From: a virus
Reading direction: 5' to 3' (one strand)
Length of the DNA stretch: 47,706 nt
IMG/VR virus record: IMGVR_UViG_3300037493_004068
Coordinates: 1-47,706 of that record
Part shown: in pieces, positions 23,503 to 30,147 of the stretch
How positions within the stretch are numbered: the stretch's first letter is position 1
Layout: each line of letters starts with the position of its first letter
The notes under the pieces: model-generated
Seen by the model: only the letters and a program-made list of their open reading frames with translations
Databases searched by the model: none
What the model was told of the DNA's origin: nothing
Position numbers and translations under genes: made by a program

Positions 23503-24180
23503 ATGGCTCGTCAAACTGGAGAACGTCAGCGAGTGCAATCGGTCGATTGGATCGCGCTACGCCGCGCATTCATCGAGCGGCCTGAGCGACCGATGCTCGA
23601 AGATCTCGGCAACGAGTTCGGCGTGAGTCGCGACCGCATAAACAGAGCGTCTGGTGAGGAGGGCTGGGCAACGCTCCGCGCAGCGCATCTGGGTGAGCGC
23701 CTCAAGGTCGCTGACGCAGGTGTCGCCCTGCTCCAAGCGGCCAAGGCCGACTCCGCCGTCACCCACGCATTCACCGATGTCGCACTGGAGGTCGTGAGAG
23801 AAGTGCATGGCGTGGTGGCGCGACTGGGCAACAAGAAGCTGGCAGAGAACACGCGAGCCAACACCCTTAACACCTGCGCGTTCACGCTGTCCAATCTGGC
23901 CAACGCCCTCGCTCGAGTCGGCGTGGTGGGGTTGCCCAAGTCGCTGAAAGAGAGCGCTGGGGTGGACAGTGGCAACGGTCGCTGGAACCCCGCGATGCTG
24001 GCGTCCTTGAACGTCACGGTCCAGAACCTGATGCAGCCAGCGCCTGCGGTCGTCGTCACGGAGGCCCAGCCTGCGCCAACGGCTGCGATCCTCGGGGGGT
24101 CCGAGCGCCGGATCGGTCTCGACGCCACCAATCTGGTGCAGGACGATGCCGTGAGGGTCGCCGCCGACGACGTTCTGTGA
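23503..24180 (+). CDS. HTH DNA-binding protein, candidate small terminase or regulator
   Basis: A 225-residue protein starting at ATG 23503; a TTG nine codons upstream lies over an operator and is unlikely. Residues about 13-55 form a helix-turn-helix of the small-terminase style (EDLGNEFGVSRDRINRASGE followed by EGWATLRAAH). The next 90 residues are helical and could be an oligomerisation domain. The C-terminus is Pro/Ala-rich and probably flexible. Palindromic sites lie on both sides of the gene, and no other small terminase is visible near the large terminase. A packaging-site-binding TerS is therefore one candidate; an autoregulating repressor or a partition protein are others. The family is not certain. 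Confidence 0.7.
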   Translation: MARQTGERQRVQSVDWIALRRAFIERPERPMLEDLGNEFGVSRDRINRASGEEGWATLRAAHLGERLKVADAGVALLQAAKADSAVTHAFTDVALEVVREVHGVVARLGNKKLAENTRANTLNTCAFTLSNLANALARVGVVGLPKSLKESAGVDSGNGRWNPAMLASLNVTVQNLMQPAPAVVVTEAQPAPTAAILGGSERRIGLDATNLVQDDAVRVAADDVL

Positions 24181-24242
24181 CGACCGTCACCGAACCGGAA
24201 GCGGCGACAGGGGGTTGACGCCGCAACCGGATGTCAGGCGTA

Positions 24243-24300
24243 ATCTGAACCACGATCTGAACCACGATCTGAACCACGATCTGATCCATGATATGATACA
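24243..24300. repeat. 12-bp iteron array
   Basis: Three perfect tandem copies of ATCTGAACCACG (24243-24278), a fourth with two changes (ATCTGATCCATG, 24279-24290) and a degenerate fifth. The array lies directly before the palindromic sites 3-5, in the gap between convergent genes, so it is unlikely to be an ordinary promoter. Iterons of this size are typical of replication origins and centromere-like sites. Confidence 0.85.
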
Positions 24301-24305
24301 GAGAT

Positions 24306-24358
24306 TGAGACTCAGTCTCAGTGCGATTGAGACTCAGTCTCAGTGAGATTGAGTCTCA
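24306..24358. promoter_or_regulatory. Cluster of three palindromic sites (3-5)
   Basis: TGAGACTCAGTCTCA occurs twice perfectly (24306-24320 and 24328-24342, start-to-start 22 bp), and TGAGATTGAGTCTCA once (24344-24358). The 22-bp step is close to two helical turns, which favours cooperative binding on one face. A C-rich tract with runs of eight or more C follows at 24361-24390. Between convergent genes such a cluster suggests an origin, a packaging site or a partition site rather than a promoter. Confidence 0.8.
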
Positions 24359-24459
24359 ATATCAACACCCCACCCCCCCCGCCCCCGCCCTGCATAAGCA
24401 TATACCCCTCTCAGATTCCGCTATAGTTTTTCACTATTCACGAATAAACAAATTCTGTT

Positions 24460-25320
24460 TTAGACCTCTAAAATCCGCTCCAACTTAGCCCGAATCTCAG
24501 GCGTAACGCCTCTACGGGACCAAAAGTAATGCACAGGCGACACCAACGGTCCATGAGTAGACACGTCATCTCCAAACAGGTTGTAGTCCGTCTCACCAAT
24601 TGGCTTCCCATCTTTGCCCCGTTCCAAGGGCGTTATGCCGTGATCCCGCCAGTACTCGCTTGGAGTCACGACTCGCGTGACCACAGCGTACCGTTCACGC
24701 CACTGCCCTGACCCCAAGGCAAACCCACCGATGGTTGGAAACTCTGCAAAGGTCTGGGGGAATTCGTTCCTTTGGAGCAACACGTATTGAGTAAATGGAT
24801 ATCCGTGGCGGTCTTCGACCCATGTCCGCATCTCGCGGTACATCTCGGTCCAAAACACCCCCGGATGTCTGACCATGGTCTCCCACGGCATTTCAAACCC
24901 AAGGGCGTGCTCGACGCACTTCTGCCACGAAGCCCTCGCCCCGTAGTGGGAGAAGTCTGCGTACCGCTCACGCACCAATATCGGTTTCCCCCCGCGCATG
25001 AACGTCTCCACCGAGAACGGCTCCTTGAAGACGCAGTCGGAGTCGATGTGAACCACCAGATCCGTGCCCTTGGGCACCCACAGGTCAGCCTCGCACTTTA
25101 CGACCTGATGATGGAGAAAACCCTTCCCAGCGGCCTCGTAAAACAACCGCAGATTGCATCCATGCTTCTTCGCCAACCGTTCAAATAGTTCACCATCCTT
25201 GTACGGCACCACAATGGTGATGCCCGCGAACCCTTGACCGAACTTGGCAATTGAGCGAAGGGTGTACGACGTGAAGTCGAAGTCGGGGGCGTAGGTTACG
25301 AGAAGGATCTCAGCTTTCAA
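24460..25320 (-). CDS. GT-A glycosyltransferase-like protein (DUF6492 type)
   Basis: A 286-residue protein starting at TTG 25320, which overlaps the TGA of the upstream gene (TTGA), so the unusual start is well supported. The N-terminus 'AEILLVTYAPDFDFTSYTLRS' is the nucleotide-sugar-binding strand and helix of a GT-A fold. 'LVVHIDSDCVF' near residue 92 contains the metal-binding DxD (DSD). Later 'EFPTIGGFALGSG' and 'SPVHYFWSRRG' complete the family pattern. It probably transfers a sugar to a surface or virion component. It is the last gene of the leftward operon before the operator cluster. Confidence 0.85.
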   Translation of the reverse strand: MKAEILLVTYAPDFDFTSYTLRSIAKFGQGFAGITIVVPYKDGELFERLAKKHGCNLRLFYEAAGKGFLHHQVVKCEADLWVPKGTDLVVHIDSDCVFKEPFSVETFMRGGKPILVRERYADFSHYGARASWQKCVEHALGFEMPWETMVRHPGVFWTEMYREMRTWVEDRHGYPFTQYVLLQRNEFPQTFAEFPTIGGFALGSGQWRERYAVVTRVVTPSEYWRDHGITPLERGKDGKPIGETDYNLFGDDVSTHGPLVSPVHYFWSRRGVTPEIRAKLERILEV

Positions 25321-26069
25321 GTGCGTAAGAAAAAATCAGAGTTGTAATTGGAAGATCGGGAGATCAATTCGCCATGGTTTTCGTAATCTTTTCGGTCCAA
25401 TACAAACCTATCGTAAACGCACCCATTGTTGGCCGATTCAAGATCTTTTATGTCGCAGCAAATGTGGAATTTTTGCAAATCCAGTTTAACTCCGTTGCGA
25501 TGCAAGGATGAAAAATCGGCATCCGACGAGATTGGGAGATACCCAAGGTTTTTTACTCGGGGCTTCAAAACTTTAGTATTTCTCCATAACGCTTGAGAGC
25601 ACCAAAACTCGGCATTGAGCCGAGTCCCAAAAGAAATTGATTGGGGGTCTTCAAGGGTTTTTACGTAGGAACTTCTAAACCAAAAAAAATTCCCTTTGAA
25701 ATGTCTATACCACATGCATCCGACTAAGTCTGCCCCACGTTCAAGATGGATGCGGCAAATTTGATGGTTATCCAATACTCCATCAGCCATGTAGTTTAAC
25801 CACGCCAAACCGTTTTCAATCTCGGCATCGTCAATTTTGCTCGAGCTTTTGCAGTGAAGGTAGAGCCCGTGGAAATCCTCAACGTGACTATCGAGCCACA
25901 GGCGTTGAAGAGCTGGGTACTCAAACTCTGAGGGGAGCGAGTCAACAATGACTAGGTTGCTTCTAGGTATTCCAGACCGCTCAACCCGATCCATTAACGT
26001 GGACAAAGATCGTGCGAGATTGGGTAGCCCACGGTTGGCACTGATGTAAATTCTAACAGGTTTGTTCAT
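25317..26069 (-). CDS. Glycosyltransferase-like protein
   Basis: A 250-residue protein. 'PVRIYISANRGLPNLARSLSTL' opens like a GT-A fold. The central 'ADLVGCMWYRHFKGNFFWFRSSYVKTL' region, split by its HF-GNF motif, is characteristic of sugar-transfer proteins with an HFxGNFWW motif in polysaccharide clusters. Base composition is clearly more AT-rich than in the capsid genes, a sign of recent acquisition. It is translationally coupled to the DSD glycosyltransferase downstream. Confidence 0.7.
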   Translation of the reverse strand: MNKPVRIYISANRGLPNLARSLSTLMDRVERSGIPRSNLVIVDSLPSEFEYPALQRLWLDSHVEDFHGLYLHCKSSSKIDDAEIENGLAWLNYMADGVLDNHQICRIHLERGADLVGCMWYRHFKGNFFWFRSSYVKTLEDPQSISFGTRLNAEFWCSQALWRNTKVLKPRVKNLGYLPISSDADFSSLHRNGVKLDLQKFHICCDIKDLESANNGCVYDRFVLDRKDYENHGELISRSSNYNSDFFLRT

Positions 26070-26119
26070 AAATTGAATGGGTTAACGGGATTGACCCCGT
26101 GCCAGTAACCCAAAAGTAA

Positions 26120-26593
26120 TTAAATTAAATCTGACGGGTGAAAAAATTCGGCTTCGTCTATGGGAAAGAAAGTGTTTTCCTGAAACACATAGAAAGACCC
26201 CATGCAGTCACCTTTGCTCCTAGTTGCCTTTGTATCGTACAATAGTTCGATACCGTTACTATCAACCACGGTCCACGAGAGTAACACATTGTCGGCCATT
26301 TTCACCAACATGCGGCCAACTACTCCCAAGAGTTTTGCACGTTTCGCCAATAGATTTATTTTTTCCGTCGTGACAATTATTGTCGACCAACTGAATTGGT
26401 CCATGGATTCGCTACGGTTTCGGATAACGGCAATCTCCTCAACCTTGCCGTTTTTTTGAAACGATACCGCGAGCTGACTTAACGGGTCTGGGTCAATAAC
26501 GGGCTTAAACCCCTTGATGCAGGCGTAAAATTGTGCGGTTTGATTGCGGTTTTGAATCGCGGTCTGTCCTTGATGGGTTTGATAGGCGTACAT
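26120..26593 (-). CDS. Hypothetical protein
   Basis: A 157-residue protein starting at ATG 26593, only 2 nt after the preceding stop. It has no recognised motif. The segments 'EKINLLAKRAKLLGVVGRML' and 'NVLLSWTVVDSNGIELLYDT' suggest a mixed alpha/beta fold. A 50-nt AT-rich gap separates it from the next gene. Confidence 0.65.
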   Translation of the reverse strand: MYAYQTHQGQTAIQNRNQTAQFYACIKGFKPVIDPDPLSQLAVSFQKNGKVEEIAVIRNRSESMDQFSWSTIIVTTEKINLLAKRAKLLGVVGRMLVKMADNVLLSWTVVDSNGIELLYDTKATRSKGDCMGSFYVFQENTFFPIDEAEFFHPSDLI

Positions 26594-26595
26594 GT

Positions 26596-26853
26596 TTAGC
26601 AGTTCCAAGCTTTCCTACTCCAGTGGTTGGCGGAGAGTTTGCCGTCACCGCCCTCGATCCCTCCGCTGCGGGCGCAGTACGACTTCTTGCGTGCGGGCTG
26701 GTCTTTCTTGATCGACATCTTGGGATCGCCGAAACGGACCAGCTTTACCTTGTCGCCAGACTTGGCTAGCACGGCAGACTTTTTCGTCGCACCCGGAGTG
26801 CGCTTGGGGGCATTGTATCCAGCAAAGACCATCCCTCGATATTTGATACTCAT
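26596..26853 (-). CDS. Conserved phage protein with the 'RxSYCARSGG' signature
   Basis: An 85-residue protein whose ATG at 26853 overlaps the stop of the upstream glycosyltransferase (ATGA). It has 'MVFAGYNAPKRTPGATKKSA', 'DKVKLVRFGDP', 'ARKKSYCARSGG' and 'LSANHWSRKAWNC'. This is the pattern of a small basic protein conserved in many environmental phages, which I know by its sequence rather than by function (it resembles DUF6321). It is highly basic and may bind nucleic acid. Confidence 0.75.
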   Translation of the reverse strand: MSIKYRGMVFAGYNAPKRTPGATKKSAVLAKSGDKVKLVRFGDPKMSIKKDQPARKKSYCARSGGIEGGDGKLSANHWSRKAWNC

Positions 26854-27755
26854 ATGGACGCAGATTTGAAGAACTCCTGCCACTGTGGCAAGACCTCTGG
26901 CCAATCGAATCGTTTCATGGCTTCACGACCTCGTTCACACCGGTCGGTAAATGCATTGGGATTATCTTTGTACCACAGCAGACGTTCGACCGCAGCCCTC
27001 CGAAAGTCATCAATGTTGGACGGTAGTAATTCTGCGATGCCGAGTGCCGTCAGTTCGGCAGTGTTACCAACCGCAGACGTCAGCACCAGCCGTCCGCTTG
27101 CAGCCGCCTCCAATTGCGGGATCGGAGCCGTTTCGTAGAGCGCACTCGCCAGAATGCAATCCACGGTCTGCCAGTATTGGGGGACGGCGAGGTAGTTGTA
27201 GGAGTGGGCAGGACGAAACTCCAACCCAGCCGAGGTTGCACATTCCTGCGCCAGATACCCGCGTTTGAACTCCACTCCGAAATGATTCTTTCGATCCATT
27301 GCGGTGCCGTATCCGACCGTCTTGAGCTCCTTTGGAATCGACCCAGCATATCGGGACAACGTCAGCCCGATAGGGAGGACTTGCGGAATGCGTCGGACAC
27401 CCATCGAAAGCGAAATTGAGAGCAGGTTATGGCTGGGGACGGCGTAGCCAGCTACTTTATCAAACAGCGCGTCCACCTTTTCGTTCTTGGCTTTCGTGAT
27501 GTCGTAGTCGCTGTAGCAGAACACGACTATTTTTTCGGGTGGGACTTGGTACTGATTGACCAGCACATCCAGCCCAGAAGCGATTGTGACCACTCGGTCG
27601 TACTGACTCGCGATGAGGGCTACTTCCTCACGGCTGTAACTAACCAGCCACGACAATAGGTCAGACTGCCAACCGCGAGCGCAGAGGTGCTTGACCAGTT
27701 CTTGATGGATGAGCCCGAAAGCCCATTTTGGATCTACGAAGAATAGAATTTTCAT
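26850..27755 (-). CDS. GT-B glycosyltransferase
   Basis: A 301-residue GT-B protein of family GT4/GT1 style. The acceptor-side domain (KILFFVDPKWAFGLIHQELV) is short. The hinge strand is 'KTVGYGTAMDRKNHFGV' and the donor domain includes 'DCILASALYETAPIPQLEAAASGRLVLTS', with the E-x7-E in 'ETAPIPQLEAAASG'. The start ATG overlaps the preceding stop (ATGA). It is one of three sugar-transfer genes in this leftward block. Confidence 0.85.
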   Translation of the reverse strand: MKILFFVDPKWAFGLIHQELVKHLCARGWQSDLLSWLVSYSREEVALIASQYDRVVTIASGLDVLVNQYQVPPEKIVVFCYSDYDITKAKNEKVDALFDKVAGYAVPSHNLLSISLSMGVRRIPQVLPIGLTLSRYAGSIPKELKTVGYGTAMDRKNHFGVEFKRGYLAQECATSAGLEFRPAHSYNYLAVPQYWQTVDCILASALYETAPIPQLEAAASGRLVLTSAVGNTAELTALGIAELLPSNIDDFRRAAVERLLWYKDNPNAFTDRCERGREAMKRFDWPEVLPQWQEFFKSASI

Positions 27756-28309
27756 ATTTTGTTTAGTTTGTGGAGCAGGTTAAAGATTGGGACAACGATC
27801 CATCGGGGAATCCAAGGCCACGGGAAGACAAACTTGTACGGCCCAGAATCCGGTATCAGCATCGGCGTATCGCCGTTAATGACTCGGACGTAGACCGGCT
27901 CTCCATCGGAGCGAGAGATGTCGAGCATCACGCCAGTGGTGGGCTCGGACGATTGATCGGACCAGTTGCCGATGTCGACGTCGGTCTCCTTGCCGTGACC
28001 TTTGCAGTCGTGCGCCGTGACCCGTATGTTCGTCGATCCACCTTTGATTGTAACCCCCATCGTGCCACGAAACACCAACTCGTCGACCGTGATGTTGACG
28101 AGGTTGCACTGGTTGTTGACGTCGATGCAGTCCTCCATGCCCGAGGTCACTGATGGGAATTTCCCGTAGAAGTTGGTCAGCCCGGTGGAGAACTTTAGCG
28201 TATCCGAAATCTCGGGACCGGGCACGATGGCTCCGTCGGGCGTGAGATCGACCGACTGCCCGTTATCCTGCGGACCGTTAAAGCTGATGAGGTTGATGTC
28301 TTTGTTCAT
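27752..28309 (-). CDS. Beta-helix-like protein with hydrophobic C-terminus
   Basis: A 185-residue protein starting at ATG 28309, overlapped with the previous stop (ATGA). Repeated short strands with regularly placed Asn, Asp and Gly (GMEDCIDVNNQCNLVNITVDE; GVTIKGGSTNIRVTAHDCKG) suggest a short right-handed beta-helix, as in pectate-lyase-like phage proteins. The C-terminus has a Trp/Pro-rich hydrophobic stretch (PWPWIPRWIVVPIFNLL) that may contact a membrane. Role unknown; a virion or host-surface-binding protein is possible. Confidence 0.6.
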   Translation of the reverse strand: MNKDINLISFNGPQDNGQSVDLTPDGAIVPGPEISDTLKFSTGLTNFYGKFPSVTSGMEDCIDVNNQCNLVNITVDELVFRGTMGVTIKGGSTNIRVTAHDCKGHGKETDVDIGNWSDQSSEPTTGVMLDISRSDGEPVYVRVINGDTPMLIPDSGPYKFVFPWPWIPRWIVVPIFNLLHKLNKI

Positions 28310-28659
28310 TTTGCGCCCTCCCATTTCCGGAGCGTGCGAAGGAATGCTTCGGCGCGCTGCGCGGCGGTGGCAGAAGCTCGGTCAGCAACGTAATCTACGT
28401 GCGGTCCGTGTTTTACGATGTCGTCCAATATGCGGATGAACTCCCAGTAAGTGCTTCCGTCAGGCAGCACCTTCTCTGCCTCATGCAGGGCGTTGAGGTC
28501 TTGCGTGTAATTGGGGAGTGATACTTCGTATCCGCGCCGAGGCGGAACACCATAGGGGGATTTCCCGCGCTCTGGTGCGCCTGCACCCTTTATAGCGAGA
28601 CGGCACTTCGTCCACCCGCACGCCTCCGCGATGGCGATACGTTGTGAGTCGGGGCTCAT
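28306..28659 (-). CDS. Phage ABA-sandwich-like protein
   Basis: A 117-residue protein resembling the phage ABA-sandwich domain family: 'AIAEACGWTKCRLA' at the N-terminus, 'SLPNYTQDLNALHEAEKVL' in the middle and a helical C-terminus. It overlaps its neighbours by ATGA on both sides. Proteins of this family are common in phages and have no assigned role. Confidence 0.8.
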   Translation of the reverse strand: MSPDSQRIAIAEACGWTKCRLAIKGAGAPERGKSPYGVPPRRGYEVSLPNYTQDLNALHEAEKVLPDGSTYWEFIRILDDIVKHGPHVDYVADRASATAAQRAEAFLRTLRKWEGAK

Positions 28660-28889
28660 TTCGCGCCTTCCGTTGCGGCTTTCCGCATTTTTATGAGCAT
28701 GGAATGCTCTTCATCAGTGATGAACACTTTCTTTATCCCCATGCTTATGAGCATCCTACTGGTACTGCTTGCGTGTAGGGAGCTGAACGATTTTGCGAGA
28801 CCTCCCGAAAGGATGTGTTTTCGGAGTTCGGTTCTCAGTTTATCCTCCGGAGTTTTTCTCTTACCGTAGGTGTATATTCGCGTGCTCAT
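28656..28889 (-). CDS. Small basic protein, unknown
   Basis: A 77-residue protein from ATG 28889. It is rich in Lys and Arg (YTYGKRKTPEDKLRTELRKH), with a C-terminal helical part (FITDEEHSMLIKMRKAATEG). A longer in-frame start would overlap the upstream gene and is not favoured. No family is recognised. Confidence 0.6.
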   Translation of the reverse strand: MSTRIYTYGKRKTPEDKLRTELRKHILSGGLAKSFSSLHASSTSRMLISMGIKKVFITDEEHSMLIKMRKAATEGAK

Positions 28890-28897
28890 TTGTTGGT

Positions 28898-29275
28898 CTA
28901 TGTTTCGTAAGCGATAAAGTAATTTTCTACGCGTTGCGCGTAATCGTCTCGGTCGGAATTTTTTCTGCGGACCAATGCTCCACTCCAACCGCGATTCCAC
29001 ATTAACGCCAAAAGGTAGGGAGTGGGTCGAATGTCCAAAACGTGTAGACGGCGAATAAACTTGTTCAGACGTTGTTCTGCCAGTTCACGGGAAAATTTTG
29101 GGTCAGTGGCTTTCTTAAAATCTTCCTTGGTCTCCTCTGACCAAGTGGCTTTTGACCATTGTAGCCCACCCCCCGTCGAGGTCCACGAAGAGTTTTCAAC
29201 CGCTTCGATGGCTCGAACCAATCGGGGGACGTCAGGGTTTCCGACAAAGCCTAGAATAATCGCGAGGCCGATCAT
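28898..29275 (-). CDS. Lysozyme-like protein, candidate endolysin
   Basis: A 125-residue protein starting at ATG 29275, overlapped with the recombinase stop (ATGA). 'RLVRAIEAVENSSW' with a central Glu, then 'GGGLQWSKATW' and a helical C-terminal half with 'LLALMWNRGW', match the order seen in lysozyme-like domains: a catalytic Glu in a helix, a Gly-rich loop with Q and T, then helices. The size is near that of small phage lysozymes, but the catalytic assignment is tentative. The holin-like genes lie far away at 5236. Confidence 0.45.
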   Translation of the reverse strand: MIGLAIILGFVGNPDVPRLVRAIEAVENSSWTSTGGGLQWSKATWSEETKEDFKKATDPKFSRELAEQRLNKFIRRLHVLDIRPTPYLLALMWNRGWSGALVRRKNSDRDDYAQRVENYFIAYET

Positions 29276-29880
29276 ATGGGGCTGTTTGTCCTCGCGGTCT
29301 GAGCCAGTCGGAATGCCGTTGATACTGACACCCCACCCAAACGATTGGCCAACTCCCGCACTTGAGTCGCGCCTTCCTTGAGCCACTGGGATACGATTTC
29401 GCCATGGTTCTCGGGCAGGCGCTTTGACGGCTTGCCGAGCTTTACGCCTCGGGCTTTTGCCGCTGCAAGGCCCGCCTTGGTGCGCTCAATGATGAGCGAA
29501 CGCTCAAACTCGGCCACAGCAGCAAGGACGTGCATCTGGAGCCGTCCTGCGGGGTTGGCTTTGGAGGTGTCGATGCCTTGACCGGGGCACACCAGCGCCA
29601 CCCCGTGTTTGTCGAACTCCGCCACGAGCTGGGCGAAGTGCGAGAGCGACCTAGCCAACCGGTCCAGCTTCACAACAAGGACCGCGTCGTATCGCTTTTG
29701 CCGGACCTGTGCCAGCATCTTGTCCAATGCCAGACGAGTGGACTTGGAACCCGAGATCGTATCAACGAACGTGTCGGCCACAATCCAGCCACGTTGGGCG
29801 GCGTAGGCTTGAAGCTCCATCTTCTGAGGATCAGTTGTCTGATCGTCAGTAGAGACCCTGAGATACAATGCAATTTTCAT
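29272..29880 (-). CDS. Small serine recombinase (resolvase/invertase type)
   Basis: A 202-residue serine recombinase starting at ATG 29880; another in-frame ATG ten codons upstream is possible. 'IALYLRVSTDDQ' carries the nucleophilic Ser (residue 10) and the preceding Arg. 'VLVVKLDRLARSLSHF' has the conserved LDRLARS, and 'EFERSLIIERTKAGL' is the start of the long dimerisation helix. The C-terminus holds a helix-turn-helix (GATQVRELANRLGGVS). The length fits resolvases and invertases rather than large serine integrases. It may resolve dimers or flip a phage segment; the 17-bp palindrome just upstream of its gene could be part of its site. Confidence 0.93.
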   Translation of the reverse strand: MKIALYLRVSTDDQTTDPQKMELQAYAAQRGWIVADTFVDTISGSKSTRLALDKMLAQVRQKRYDAVLVVKLDRLARSLSHFAQLVAEFDKHGVALVCPGQGIDTSKANPAGRLQMHVLAAVAEFERSLIIERTKAGLAAAKARGVKLGKPSKRLPENHGEIVSQWLKEGATQVRELANRLGGVSVSTAFRLAQTARTNSPI

Positions 29881-29920
29881 GGACCACACTCTGGTTCGAT
29901 GACCACTCATGTGTAAAGAA

Positions 29921-29937
29921 AAATCTTATTAAGATTT
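29921..29937. promoter_or_regulatory. Perfect 17-bp palindrome AAATCTTATTAAGATTT
   Basis: Two 8-bp arms around one central base. It lies upstream of the recombinase start and overlaps the last codons and stop of the ribbon-helix-helix-like gene. The same core, TCTTRTTAAG, appears at 5167 and 32140, and a half site at 30133. Confidence 0.6.
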
Positions 29938-30117
29938 GAATTTAGGAGGAGAAAACTCTTCGGGCTTGATCGATTTACCCTGAGTCTCCACGACTAATAG
30001 CCGTACGACATCGAACAGGCTTCGGAGTTTTCGCTCGCGAGCGACTCGCAAAAGTACTTCTCGCTCGCGAGGGTAGACCGAGAAGGTCATGGGTGCGGCA
30101 AGATGCTTTCCGTTCAT
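29929..30117 (-). CDS. Ribbon-helix-helix-like small protein
   Basis: A 62-residue basic protein from ATG 30117. 'MTFSVYPREREVLLRVARER' followed by 'SLFDVVRLLVVETQ' has the strand-helix-helix pattern of small ribbon-helix-helix (CopG/MetJ-type) repressors. The C-terminus is Pro/Lys-rich. AT-rich motifs lie upstream of its start and over its stop, which would suit an autoregulator also controlling the recombinase and the terminase region. The fold is inferred from pattern only. Confidence 0.6.
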   Translation of the reverse strand: MNGKHLAAPMTFSVYPREREVLLRVARERKLRSLFDVVRLLVVETQGKSIKPEEFSPPKFKS

Positions 30118-30147
30118 TGATTTAGGGATCACAATCTTAATAATTTG

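Noticed and set aside
24243-24300. Coding explanation of the 12-bp array (QIVV repeats in a leftward frame)
   Set aside because: The frame has no family, no start signal and lies in the gap between convergent genes; an iteron function is simpler.
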